DNA from: Roseibium sediminis
GTDB lineage: Bacteria > Pseudomonadota > Alphaproteobacteria > Rhizobiales > Stappiaceae
NCBI RefSeq assembly: GCF_008711325.1
Contig: NZ_VXDB01000013.1
Span: 83,777 to 147,776 of the forward strand
Direction: 5' to 3'
DNA: 64,000 nucleotides
Each line of letters starts with the position of its first letter. Position 1 is the first letter of the stretch. A program made the translations under genes and the position numbers. The notes below the pieces were generated by a model. It was not told the origin of the DNA. It did not search any database and worked only from the letters and a program-made list of their open reading frames with translations. This document shows, one piece after another, positions 55,916-64,000 of the stretch.

Positions 55916-56018
55916 AGCGTTTCCAGGCGATATGGACACCTGTTCGCCGTTAGGAAACACGCAAATCAAGTATTTAGAGCGCGTCGAGTCATTCAGTAAA
56001 AACGAGACGCGCTCTAGA
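55916..56018. repeat. REP-like palindromic intergenic element
   Basis: Immediately after the pheT stop lie two hairpin modules. The first pairs GTTTCC (55919-55924) with GGAAAC (55953-55958) and GGCGA with TCGCC inside it. The second is a perfect 11-bp inverted repeat TAGAGCGCGTC / GACGCGCTCTA (55975-55985 and 56006-56016) with a 20-nt loop. This double-hairpin layout resembles dispersed palindromic repeats of Rhizobiales genomes. Copy number cannot be tested in one window. Confidence 0.55.
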
Positions 56019-56044
56019 CGCAGCGCTCCAGCTTTAAAAACACG

Positions 56045-56073
56045 AAAGCCCCGGACAATATCCGGGGTTTTTT
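56045..56073 (+). terminator. Terminator between pheT and the small secreted-protein gene
   Basis: A 7-bp core stem CCCCGGA / TCCGGGG, extended by weaker pairs, is followed by TTTTTT. It suits the pheST operon; reverse-strand use is possible. Confidence 0.88.
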
Positions 56074-56076
56074 CAT

Positions 56077-56427
56077 TCAAAATCCGCCACCAAAAATCGG
56101 CCGTTCTTCCTGACAGGTATAGCCGATGTGGCAACTTTTGTTGTCCTTGGTCGGCACAAAGGCACGGATCAGAAACTGCTTCTGGCTGACACAGAACTGA
56201 CGGCTGGCAACGAAGCGATCATAGGTATTCGGCCCGGTATTCATCACCGCCGATCCCTTTTTCTTCACAAAGTCCCTAGCCTGCTCGCAACTCATGGACC
56301 GCGTATCAGGCCGCGCCTCGGCGCTTGTGGGGACTAGACTGCCCAAGACAGCCACAAGAACCACGACGGCGAGTACCATGCGCTTGACGCCATGGATAAA
56401 ATAATCGCGTGTGAAAAAACGGGACAT
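56077..56427 (-). CDS. Small exported cysteine-containing protein
   Basis: A 116-residue protein of unknown function. A long N-terminal region and hydrophobic signal (VLAVVVLVAVLGSLVPTSAEA, about residues 18-38) precede a mature part with four cysteines (SMSCEQ, QFCVSQ, KSCHIGYTCQ). This spacing suggests two disulfides in the periplasm. It starts at ATG 56427 with TTGGAG upstream. Similar small proteins are widespread in Rhizobiales, but no role is known to me. Confidence 0.65.
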   Translation of the reverse strand: MSRFFTRDYFIHGVKRMVLAVVVLVAVLGSLVPTSAEARPDTRSMSCEQARDFVKKKGSAVMNTGPNTYDRFVASRQFCVSQKQFLIRAFVPTKDNKSCHIGYTCQEERPIFGGGF

Positions 56428-56503
56428 GGGAACTCCAATCATTATTCTCGATCATATGGACCGGAAATGGGTGGGATCAAGAGCACTGTCCCCAGAGAGG
56501 GAG

Positions 56504-57532
56504 TTAAAGGAAACCAATTTCACTTGCCAGCCTGCGAGCCGCAAGTGGGGCTAATATTACGCCCGGATGAAGGACAAATGTCCATAGGTTGTCGAACCCG
56601 GCAGCCCTGTGTGTCATAGGCCAATGGGTCCGTGGCATTGGGCGTCCGGAGATCCGGACCGATTCAATATCCAAACGGCCCTCAAGATCATTGAACGTTG
56701 CCAGCAGACCTGCTTTGGCCTTCGAAGCAACAGCGGCCTCGTTCAACCCCACGGCATCTTCGGCCACCTGCAATCTACCGTCCTGCAGCTGGCGCACCTC
56801 GACGTTTGGTGCGCAGATGATTTCCTCTAACGAGAAACCCAGAACTTTCTCGAGCCGAACAAGAGCAGCTGGAGACACATCAACCGGGTCCTCAATGCCA
56901 AGGGGGGCAAGCAACGGTTTCATTCTGGTGCCGTTGGCAAGAACAAGGGCGTCCGCCTTGAGAGTAAGATCTCGCGTCCGCACGCCCGACACCCTTCCGT
57001 TCTCCTCCAAAATCCCGATTATTTTCGTATTGAAGAGGGCCTGACACCCAAAACTCCCGGCAAGTTTTAACAACAACTCCGTCGCCGCCACCGTATCAAG
57101 CACCCCGTCCCTTTCCAGCAAGGCTGCATATTCAGGTACATCTCGAAGACGAGGTATCTTGCGTTTCAATTCGCCAGCTCCGACACGGCGAATTGCAGCA
57201 CCCGCTTGATTGTGCTTTTGAAAGAAGCACTCCGTTTCGTCAGCTGTCTTTTCCCAAATCAACGAGGCAGTCTGTCGGAAAGGCCAATCTCCCCCAAAGT
57301 CTCGACCCCATTGGTAGTGAGCCTCCAAGGCTTCCTGCCTGAGTGCGTAAAGGGCCGGGTTTTCTTCAGGCTCCACTCCGATGGCGGCGTTTATCCAACC
57401 CATTGCGCTGGATGTCACCCCACCGGCCGGGCCATTTAATTCCTCTACAACAACGACTTCATGACCTGCTTTGGCCAATTCGAAGGCGATCGAAGCCCCG
57501 CAAATGCCGCTTCCAACGACCACTGCCCTCAT
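56504..57532 (-). CDS. FAD-dependent amine/amino-acid oxidase (DAO family)
   Basis: A 342-residue flavoprotein. The Rossmann dinucleotide motif VVGSGICGASIAFELAKAG opens the protein, ending in the ribose-binding VVVVEE. The GGVTSSAMGWINA segment and the C-terminal GRPMPRTHWPMT and HPGVILAPLAARRLA fit the glycine/D-amino-acid oxidase family, in which amine oxidation reduces FAD. Substrate unknown. It is isolated on the minus strand between the small secreted-protein gene and a divergent nucleotidyltransferase-like gene. Confidence 0.85.
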   Translation of the reverse strand: MRAVVVGSGICGASIAFELAKAGHEVVVVEELNGPAGGVTSSAMGWINAAIGVEPEENPALYALRQEALEAHYQWGRDFGGDWPFRQTASLIWEKTADETECFFQKHNQAGAAIRRVGAGELKRKIPRLRDVPEYAALLERDGVLDTVAATELLLKLAGSFGCQALFNTKIIGILEENGRVSGVRTRDLTLKADALVLANGTRMKPLLAPLGIEDPVDVSPAALVRLEKVLGFSLEEIICAPNVEVRQLQDGRLQVAEDAVGLNEAAVASKAKAGLLATFNDLEGRLDIESVRISGRPMPRTHWPMTHRAAGFDNLWTFVLHPGVILAPLAARRLASEIGFL

Positions 57533-57687
57533 TCAGGTTTCTCGCTTCGCTTTTTCCAGTTCATTCCAAAGATCTATCATGCCCGGTCGTGGAACGGCCA
57601 TGAACGAGCCATGAAATCCAAAACCACAGGCCCTTTGTTGTCACGAGTGAATCAGCTAACGTCCAAAGAACAAACAGGGGGTAAAGC

Positions 57688-58338
57688 ATGCTAGCCGCAC
57701 GAGCCGATTCTGCCGTTTACGATTGGGCGCGCCTTGCTGATCCTTATCGGGCAAGCGAGGACGAGCGTGCAGATGCCCTGCGGCACATCATCCGCTCGGT
57801 TCCGGTTCTGATGGACATCCTGACGTCGATAAAGCAGCTTGCCCTTCCTGACTGCTGGCTGGTTTCCGGAGCCATCTACCAGACGACGTGGAATGTGATC
57901 ACCGGCTGCCCTCGCGACCATGGGCTGAAGGACTATGACATCGTTTATTTCGATGGCGCGGACCTCTCTTATGAGGCTGAGGATTTGGTGATCCGCAAGG
58001 TGGAGCAGGCCCTGCCGCATCTGGCGTCAAAGATCGAGACCCGCAATCAGGCGCGGGTGCATCTGTGGTATGAAAAGCGCTTTGGCCGGACTTACCAGCC
58101 TCTCGACTGCACATTGTCCAGTCTGGTCACATATGCTGCCAAGACACATGCAGTCGCAGCGAGATTTGGAGCCGAAGACGCCATAGAGCTCCATGCGCCA
58201 TTCGGGCTGACAAATCTGTTTGCCATGCGTCTTGTTCCGAATGCCGTGACCGACAACAAGCAGACATACGATGAAAAAGGCGCAAGGATGAAGGCGATTT
58301 GGCCCGAATTGACAGTAGAGTCGTGGCCTGAGGCCTAG
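57688..58338 (+). CDS. Nucleotidyltransferase-like protein (COG3575 type)
   Basis: A 216-residue soluble protein resembling the COG3575 nucleotidyltransferase-like family. The region SGAIYQTTWNVITG followed by KDYDIVYFDGADLSYEAED carries the two acidic residues expected of the polymerase-beta-like metal site. The HLWYEKRFGRTYQPLDCTLS stretch is also conserved. The ATG at 57688 follows CAGGGGGT. Substrate unknown. It ends 23 bp from the convergent pabBC. Confidence 0.75.
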   Translation: MLAARADSAVYDWARLADPYRASEDERADALRHIIRSVPVLMDILTSIKQLALPDCWLVSGAIYQTTWNVITGCPRDHGLKDYDIVYFDGADLSYEAEDLVIRKVEQALPHLASKIETRNQARVHLWYEKRFGRTYQPLDCTLSSLVTYAAKTHAVAARFGAEDAIELHAPFGLTNLFAMRLVPNAVTDNKQTYDEKGARMKAIWPELTVESWPEA

Positions 58339-58361
58339 GATGTCTGGATTCCTGCTCGTCG

Positions 58362-60176
58362 TCAGGACGCCGCTTTAAGAGCCTTGGTCGCTATCAGTTC
58401 TGCCCGAACAAGACCACGCACCGAATTCCCGACATAGAGGGCATCGGCTGTTTCCAGATCCCTCAAGGTGAGATCAGCCTCAAACGCCAAACGATTGTCG
58501 AGGAGCGCTTCCCGGAAGGTTCCCGGCAAAAGCCCATGCTCCAGCGCCGGCGTCAAAAGACGACCGTCGCGCTCAATAAACACGTTTGTAAAACTGCCTT
58601 CCGTGACATGGCCGTTTTCGTTCAGGAACAGGACCTCCTGACAGCCGAACTCGCCTGCCATTTTCTCCCGCGTCCTGTCGTAGAACTGTCGCACGGTGGT
58701 CTTGTGGAAGAGATAGGGATCGGATGAGGACACATTTTGGTCCGCGATGCAGACTTTCCAAAGTGCAGGAGACTGGTCCTCGGTGAGCGGAACCGACGTG
58801 ATGTTCACGCCGCCATCTGCATCAAGCAGCAGCCGCACACGACGAGGGCCGGTTGCCTCGCTGACATGCACGCGCAATTGTTCGCGAACGTCCTTTTCCT
58901 CAACAGGATAGCCAAAGTAATCGGCCGAAGCTTGCAGGCGTGCCATATGGCGCTCCAGCAGAGCGAGGCCTTCATCAGGTCGGTAGAGCAGTGTCTCGAT
59001 CAACTGCACTTCCGGCATGTCGGCAGAGAGGAATTTCAGTTTCAGCGCACATTCGTCGAACTCCGGCCCTGCACCGGAATCAAACACGACGCCCGACCCT
59101 GTTCCCGCAACACCGGTGCCGTCGGTCTTCAGATCAAGCGTTCTGATCGCCACATTGAAGCGAAAGTCGCCGCTTGGCTTCATTGCGCCGATGGAGCCGG
59201 TGTAGACACCGCGCGGCGAAGTTTCCAGACGACGGGCGATCTGCATCGCGCTGAGCTTGGGAGCGCCCGTGATCGAGCCACAGGGGAACAACCGCTCAAT
59301 GATCTTCGGGAAGTGGACTCCCTCTTCCAACACGCCCTCGATTGTCGAGGTCATCTGGTGAACCGTGCGATAGCGTTCCACCTCGCAAAGGCTTCTCACC
59401 TTGACCGATCCCGGTTCGCAGATGCGCGAGAGGTCATTGCGCATCAGATCCACAATCATCGTGTTTTCCGCACGCTGCTTGGGGTCTGTCGAGAGTGCAC
59501 GGGCGATGGCGCGATCCTCGGCATTCGTCCGCCCGCGTCCCGCTGTGCCTTTCATGGGGCGTGTCACTAGCATCTTGCCGCTGCGCTCCAGAAAGAGCTC
59601 CGGCGACACGGACAGGATCGCCCGATCTTGCGTTTTCACGAAGGCGGCATGAGCAACAGGCTGACGCTGAAGCAGATCGAGAAAAAGGCGTTCGGGATTG
59701 TTCCCGTGAGAGATCTTGCCCCGGATCGTGAGGTTGACCTGGTAAATCTCTCCCTTGGCGAGATGGCCCTGCACTTTTGCGAAAGCTGCCTCGTACTGCT
59801 GGCGCGTCATGTCAAAACCGGTCAACCCCACAGACGATTGTTGGTCCTGTGAACAGCCGCGCAAAAGGCTTCGCGCTTCCGGCAAGCTTATCGTCGTCAC
59901 GCGGTCATAAACACCGAACCAAAGAAGCGGATCGCCATTTCCCGACCAGACATCCGCAAGCTTCGGCTCGAACGCATAGCCAAGCTCATAGGCGAGATAT
60001 CCGGCGACATGAGCACCCGACGCCCGTGCCGCATCGACGGCGTCCAGGGCTGCAGGCACCTCTTTGAGGTCATGACAGGTAATGATGCGGAGGGGAGCTT
60101 CGAAAAGTTCTGCTGTGCGAGCCTCAAGGGCATCGACCAACAGAACGGTGCCCGGAAGCAGCTCCCTTTCAGCCAT
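58362..60176 (-). CDS. pabBC: Fused aminodeoxychorismate synthase component I / 4-amino-4-deoxychorismate lyase (PabB-PabC)
   Basis: A 604-residue bifunctional enzyme of p-aminobenzoate and folate synthesis. The N-terminal chorismate-binding half (to about residue 385) has RPMKGT, whose lysine K209 marks an aminodeoxychorismate synthase rather than anthranilate synthase. The C-terminal half is a PLP aminotransferase-IV-fold lyase with the PLP lysine K492 in FHKTTVR and the TEGSFTNVF motif. ATG 60176 is chosen as the conserved region follows; the frame opens 33 bp earlier. The glutaminase PabA must lie elsewhere. Confidence 0.93.
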   Translation of the reverse strand: MAERELLPGTVLLVDALEARTAELFEAPLRIITCHDLKEVPAALDAVDAARASGAHVAGYLAYELGYAFEPKLADVWSGNGDPLLWFGVYDRVTTISLPEARSLLRGCSQDQQSSVGLTGFDMTRQQYEAAFAKVQGHLAKGEIYQVNLTIRGKISHGNNPERLFLDLLQRQPVAHAAFVKTQDRAILSVSPELFLERSGKMLVTRPMKGTAGRGRTNAEDRAIARALSTDPKQRAENTMIVDLMRNDLSRICEPGSVKVRSLCEVERYRTVHQMTSTIEGVLEEGVHFPKIIERLFPCGSITGAPKLSAMQIARRLETSPRGVYTGSIGAMKPSGDFRFNVAIRTLDLKTDGTGVAGTGSGVVFDSGAGPEFDECALKLKFLSADMPEVQLIETLLYRPDEGLALLERHMARLQASADYFGYPVEEKDVREQLRVHVSEATGPRRVRLLLDADGGVNITSVPLTEDQSPALWKVCIADQNVSSSDPYLFHKTTVRQFYDRTREKMAGEFGCQEVLFLNENGHVTEGSFTNVFIERDGRLLTPALEHGLLPGTFREALLDNRLAFEADLTLRDLETADALYVGNSVRGLVRAELIATKALKAAS

Positions 60177-60390
60177 GCAAGTTGCGCTCAATCTCTTCAC
60201 CGACGCCATTCAGGCAACAGAAAGCCAGCAGTTGCGAACCGGTTCTGTCACTTCAGGGTCGGCAAATGGCACCCATGCGACCTTGGGTCAAGGTTTCAGT
60301 GCTCACGAATGGGCGATCCCGCACACATGTTTGGAGGACACGGGCGCGGGATCGCGGGGCGCGGGGCTCTTGTGTGCGGGTTGGTGCTTG

Positions 60391-61884
60391 TCAGGCTGCC
60401 TTGACTTGCGTGAGGAACGCTTCGATTGACCGGCGCATCTCGCCAGCCTCCCGCTCCAGAAACTCTGCAGCATTGGAGACCGTCTGGGCTGAACTTGTCG
60501 TCCGATGTATCGCGTTGGAAACAGCGTTGATGCTCTCGTTGACGCGAGCCGAACCGGATACCGTGTCACCGAGATTTCTGGTGATCTGCACATTGAGTTC
60601 GTTCTGCTGTTCGATCGAATCCGCGATCTTGTTCGTGCAGGTACTAACCTCTTCCATCGTGGTGGAAATGGAGACAATGGCGTCCACGACCTCTCGTGTT
60701 TCCTCCTGAATGGCAGAGATCTGGGACCCGATTTCCTCTGTTGCCTTGGAGGTCTGCATGGCGAGATCCTTGACCTCTGCAGCCACGACGGCAAAACCCT
60801 TGCCCGCTTCTCCGGCGCGCGCTGCTTCGATCGTTGCATTGAGAGCCAGAAGATTGGTCTGTTCGGCAATTGCCTGAATAAGGGTAACCACCTCACCAAT
60901 ACGGTTGGCGGCCTCTGCTAGCCCGCCAACCTTTTCGTTGCTCTTCTCTGCACCCCTGGCCGCCGTGACAACGATATCCTTTGCCTGCCCTACCTGACCG
61001 TAGACATCGTTGATTGCCTGAGACAGTTCCTCTGCAGCGGAAGCCACGGCACTGGAATTGGCAGATGCAAGCTCGGAGGCCTGCGAGGCTTGACGAACCT
61101 GTCCGGAAGTAAGGTCCGCAACGTCTCCTAGATCGCTGGAGGCGTTGCGCATTTCCGACACTTGCGCAAATACCGCGTCCAGACGGCCTTCGATTTCAGA
61201 CCGAAATGCATCGATTGCCTCGCCGACCCGCTTTTGCTGCTCCTGTTGCTTCTTTCGGGATTGGGCTTCAACATCCTGCAGTGCAAGCGATTTGCGATGC
61301 GCTTCCTCAAGGTTTTCCTTGGCCTGATCGTTCTTGGTCATCAACGCGCCAAGCCGTGTCACAGCAAGACTGAGCGCGCCCAATTGGGCGGCCACCACGA
61401 CTGCATGGAACACAACCCGGGACAGGTCGGCTCCGTTCGGGAATACCAGGGTCGGATAGACAAAATTCAGGACCAGATGATGCAGAGCCACGAAGGCCGC
61501 ATAGGCAACCAGTGGTCGCCAGTCGACCCAACCAGCCAGAACTGCAAAGACCACGAAGAAATACATGTGACCATCAAGCTGCAGTGAGTTTGCCTGATCG
61601 GGCGTAGACAGGGCACCGACAAAAAGGGAGACCAGTGCAGCCAACGTGATCCCGCTTATCATCCTCGTCTCACTTCGGATTCCAAGCCGCATCCAGGTCG
61701 CTGTTGCAACAGCCGCCAAGACAAGTGCACTTCCGGCGAAAATCGGGACAGATACATGTCCGACGATCCAGGCAGTCGCGATCACCAGAAGGGTATTGGC
61801 CCAAATCAGGTAAATCAGATAGAGCGACAAGGCTTTTCTAAGCTGGTCAACACTGGACGATTCCGTATTTTGCACTTCACTCAT
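60391..61884 (-). CDS. Multi-TM methyl-accepting chemotaxis protein without a periplasmic sensor
   Basis: A 497-residue chemoreceptor. The first about 190 residues form about six membrane helices rather than a periplasmic ligand-binding domain. They carry a notable histidine set: DGHMYFFVV, then [12 protein letters not shown]. No HAMP is evident; the cytoplasmic coiled coil follows, with the intact tip [19 protein letters not shown] at about residues 335-355 of the product. The stop of the small gene upstream overlaps this start by 4 bp. The signal may be sensed inside the membrane, possibly by bound metal or haem; inferred. Confidence 0.85.
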   Translation of the reverse strand: MSEVQNTESSSVDQLRKALSLYLIYLIWANTLLVIATAWIVGHVSVPIFAGSALVLAAVATATWMRLGIRSETRMISGITLAALVSLFVGALSTPDQANSLQLDGHMYFFVVFAVLAGWVDWRPLVAYAAFVALHHLVLNFVYPTLVFPNGADLSRVVFHAVVVAAQLGALSLAVTRLGALMTKNDQAKENLEEAHRKSLALQDVEAQSRKKQQEQQKRVGEAIDAFRSEIEGRLDAVFAQVSEMRNASSDLGDVADLTSGQVRQASQASELASANSSAVASAAEELSQAINDVYGQVGQAKDIVVTAARGAEKSNEKVGGLAEAANRIGEVVTLIQAIAEQTNLLALNATIEAARAGEAGKGFAVVAAEVKDLAMQTSKATEEIGSQISAIQEETREVVDAIVSISTTMEEVSTCTNKIADSIEQQNELNVQITRNLGDTVSGSARVNESINAVSNAIHRTTSSAQTVSNAAEFLEREAGEMRRSIEAFLTQVKAA

Positions 61885-62213
61885 CTGTCAGTCTTTCCCG
61901 TGATGCCGATTAGCCTGATGCATGCCTGAGCAGCCAGCGCAGACGAAACAAATCCGGCTCCCTCGTCATAAAGACGCCGAATGAAGTCCTGATCTGTTGA
62001 TTGGGTAATGGCGATACGACCGTTGCCGGAGGATGACAGGATGCTGCCACCTGCCCGCGCTATGACGGCTTCAGCCGGGACCGTGTTCCACGGCCCCTGA
62101 ATAACGGCGACCTGCCCGTGTTGCGGCGGGAACAGCGGTGCGACCGCAACCATCACCCCTGCAAAGGCAAAGTACCCCAGCACCAATAAAGTCGATCGTT
62201 TTTGATTTGCCAT
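61881..62213 (-). CDS. Small exported protein co-transcribed with the chemoreceptor
   Basis: A 110-residue protein of unknown function. An N-terminal hydrophobic segment (about residues 8-28, [15 protein letters not shown]) anchors or exports it, leaving a compact domain with a single cysteine. Its stop overlaps the chemoreceptor start (61881-61884, ATGA), so the two are translationally coupled and probably work together. Upstream lies an AT-rich stretch. Confidence 0.7.
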   Translation of the reverse strand: MANQKRSTLLVLGYFAFAGVMVAVAPLFPPQHGQVAVIQGPWNTVPAEAVIARAGGSILSSSGNGRIAITQSTDQDFIRRLYDEGAGFVSSALAAQACIRLIGITGKTDR

Positions 62214-62362
62214 GTAGCCTGTCCGATTTCGAATACAGGCTCGATCATTATGCTTAATACTTCCTGAAATGAAGAATAAACAACAATATATTTATAATTA
62301 CTGTCATTTTATACGGCGCTTTATATCTTAAATACAAAATAATTATCATAATTTATACGCAA
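62214..62362. other. AT-rich intergenic stretch
   Basis: These 149 bp are markedly AT-rich, especially 62268-62368, unlike the GC-rich surroundings. They would be expected to hold the promoter of the small-protein/chemoreceptor pair. No gene is seen. Confidence 0.55.
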
Positions 62363-63037
62363 CTACTCAAATAACACACCAACACCCTTCAGGATCTTAC
62401 CCGTCCCCCCATTCCGCAGGGCATATTGCTGGTGATAATCATTGGCAAAATAGAAGTCGTCGCGCGCTGCAATTACCGTCGTTATCGTCGACTTTATACC
62501 TGCCTGTATCAGAGCGTCCTGATAGGCTTGCCGCGTCTCTTCCGCGACTGCAACACCCGCCTCATCGGCAACGTGGATCACGGACCTGAACTGGGTGCCC
62601 ACATCATTTCCCTGCCGCATGCCCTGCGTCGGGTTGTGCTTCTCCCAGAATATTTTCAAAATAGCGCGCAGTGACAAGCGGGCTGGATCATATATGACAC
62701 GCACCACTTCCGCATGACCTGTTCGCCCCGTGCCGACTTCGTTATAGGTCGGGTTGGGCGTGTGACCGCCGGAAAAACCGGCTGCAGTCATGAGCACGCC
62801 CGGCAACCCCCAGAACAGGGGCTCTGCAGCCCAGAAGCTGCCCATGCCCAACACCACCCAGTTGCCCCCAGCCGGAACAGGCTCCGCAAGCGGGCGGTCC
62901 AGAAAGGCATGCTTTTCAGAGGGGACTGCAGGTTCTAATCGACCCGGCAGCGCCTCGCTCGGTGACGGTAATTCGAACTTCCTGCTCAGCATCGTCATGA
63001 ACGACATGCGCAACCTCTCCGCGAGACCTGAAAACAT
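62363..63037 (-). CDS. MsrA homologue lacking all cysteines (probable pseudoenzyme)
   Basis: A 224-residue protein of the peptide-methionine sulfoxide reductase A fold: FWAAEPLFW, GGHTPNPTYNEV, RTGHAEVVRVIYDP, HNPTQGMRQGNDVGTQFRS and the C-terminal NDYHQQYALRN. The catalytic GCFWG is GSFWA, with codon AGC in place of TGC, and the resolving cysteines are gone too; the whole protein has no cysteine. Normal MsrA chemistry should be impossible, yet the rest of the fold is well kept. Start at ATG 63037. Methionine-binding or regulatory roles are possible. Confidence 0.85.
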   Translation of the reverse strand: MFSGLAERLRMSFMTMLSRKFELPSPSEALPGRLEPAVPSEKHAFLDRPLAEPVPAGGNWVVLGMGSFWAAEPLFWGLPGVLMTAAGFSGGHTPNPTYNEVGTGRTGHAEVVRVIYDPARLSLRAILKIFWEKHNPTQGMRQGNDVGTQFRSVIHVADEAGVAVAEETRQAYQDALIQAGIKSTITTVIAARDDFYFANDYHQQYALRNGGTGKILKGVGVLFE

Positions 63038-63104
63038 CGGGTCATCTTAGGAAGATTGCGTTTGCCGTGACAAGCTTTGAAGAGGCGATCAGCCTAAAGA
63101 AGGA

Positions 63105-63428
63105 TCAGGCGCAAACCGGGCGAGAGGTCCGGCGCGGCGCAGTGCTCCAGAGCAGGATCAGCGCCAGCGGACCGGTCACGGCCCAGACAGGCCAGGTCAG
63201 CAGGGTTTGAACGATCGGATCCCAGAGAACCGGGCTGACATGTCTTTGAATGACAGCCTGAGCAAGATTGAGTGTTTCGGGAGAGTAGCTGAACCATATC
63301 TGGCCGAATGGCCGAGCCATCAAGTCAGACTGGGCGATCGAGTAACTGCCATCTGCGATCAGCGCAATAACAGCAGTTGCCAGGAAGAAATAACCACCAG
63401 AGCGAAAAAGAAATCTGATTACCGACAT
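63105..63428 (-). CDS. Small two-helix membrane protein of unknown function
   Basis: A 107-residue protein with a hydrophobic N-terminal segment (about residues 9-26) and a second near residues 77-95, plus conserved-looking GQIWFSYSPETLNLAQAVIQRHV between them. No function recognised. It is 67 bp upstream of the MsrA-like gene on the same strand and may share its transcript. Confidence 0.65.
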   Translation of the reverse strand: MSVIRFLFRSGGYFFLATAVIALIADGSYSIAQSDLMARPFGQIWFSYSPETLNLAQAVIQRHVSPVLWDPIVQTLLTWPVWAVTGPLALILLWSTAPRRTSRPVCA

Positions 63429-63761
63429 AACTCTCTACTCCCGGACCAACGTCCGTACTTAGACACCTCAATCTGAACTGACCAGCCAACTCGCTTCACG
63501 GCCGCTTGAAACTCTCTGACCTCCCAAGCGAAGCGACCAAGAAGAAGAACTTCTACGTAAGATGCAGATGACAGCTTTCAATAACCTGCAAAGGCCAGAG
63601 TGGAGTTATGACTCAGAAATTAACGTTTTACCAGCGAGTCAAAATTCAAAATTCCGTCAGACCTGCGTGTGGTTGACGCGCTGATTTCGACGGAATTCAG
63701 CCGAAGTTTTCGGCACTGGCAGAAAACTTATCCACGCAACTGAAAAAACATGATGTTGCTA

Positions 63762-63789
63762 TTGCACTCCAACCTTTCCTGAGTATATT
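63762..63789 (+). promoter_or_regulatory. Promoter of tRNA-Ser
   Basis: TTGCAC and TATATT with 16-bp spacing, 32 bp upstream of the tRNA 5' end. The rest of 63429-63821 shows no gene. Confidence 0.7.
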
Positions 63790-63821
63790 GCGGGCCTCGC
63801 AGGCAAGCTTTTTGCCTCAAC

Positions 63822-63911
<90 letters not shown>

Positions 63912-64000
63912 TTTTCTTTTTCAAGCCATTGTATTTTCGAGATATTTTTATCGGGTAGGTTTTCAGCCCATCACTCAGCCCATCAATTGAATTGCATTTC
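63912..64000. repeat. AT-rich tRNA-flanking stretch with a tandem decamer
   Basis: Directly after the tRNA the base composition shifts to AT-rich, and CAGCCCATCA occurs twice (63964-63973 and 63976-63985). Such a change beside a tRNA 3' end can mark an integrated element; nothing more can be seen before the window ends. Confidence 0.35.

Noticed and set aside
62363..63037. Selenocysteine in the MsrA homologue
   Set aside because: The catalytic position is AGC (serine), not TGA, and the frame is uninterrupted.

Overview
The window is GC-rich, gene-dense chromosomal DNA from an alphaproteobacterium. The support is a type-A PutA with a divergent Lrp-type regulator, mgsA-glk coupling, a GcvA/VtlR-like LysR gene facing a small DUF1127-like ORF, Bfd/Bfr, a fused PabBC and two chemoreceptors. 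The gene content would fit a marine Rhizobiales/Stappiaceae-type organism (Roseibium/Labrenzia relatives). That placement is an inference from gene content, not a computed one. Almost everything is core metabolism or housekeeping; no phage, transposase or CRISPR array is visible.

Region 1 (1-13757, all minus strand) is one large nucleoside uptake and catabolism operon. In transcription order it holds a SorC-type regulator, two tandem BMP-family binding proteins, an ABC ATPase, two permeases, cytidine deaminase, purine nucleoside phosphorylase, deoC, deoA, deoB, adenosine deaminase and a DUF1688/URC4 uracil-catabolism protein. A strong intrinsic terminator lies between the two binding-protein genes and probably tunes binding-protein abundance against the enzymes. 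Imported nucleosides would be deaminated and phosphorolysed, and the pentose phosphate fed to glycolysis through DeoB/DeoC. URC4 suggests the released uracil is also degraded.

Region 2 (13758-20225) has a 559-bp gene-free stretch with repeated palindromes, a DUF1194 secreted VWA-like protein, the mgsA-glk-hrpB run and a DUF1186 protein. Region 3 (20245-29373) has putA with divergent Lrp, a YnjBCD-type ABC transporter, bfd-bfr and an SDR. Region 4 (29707-38774) has a chemoreceptor, an RNA-methyltransferase/SDR/YtoQ cluster, a degenerate cold-shock-domain gene, a TetA-like MFS pump, a carboxylesterase and an unrecognised acidic protein.

Region 5 (38880-47513) has a Rieske oxygenase, cspA, an EamA/HxlR divergent pair with two tandem operator-like palindromes, an RtcB-PrfH ribosome-repair pair, an M42 peptidase, a patatin and MepA. 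Region 6 (47593-58338) has lepA, a YjdM/PhnA-like protein, the DUF1127-like sORF/LysR pair, pheS-(membrane protein)-pheT, a palindromic repeat, a DAO-type oxidase and a nucleotidyltransferase-like protein. Region 7 (58362-64000) has fused pabBC, a multi-TM chemoreceptor with a small partner gene, an MsrA homologue lacking every cysteine, a small membrane protein and tRNA-Ser(GGA).

The most noteworthy observations are the RtcB-PrfH operon, the cysteine-free MsrA pseudoenzyme, the HxlR operator pair, the cold-shock protein without RNA-binding residues, and the His-rich membrane chemoreceptor module. All are read from sequence by eye; none has been tested by database search.
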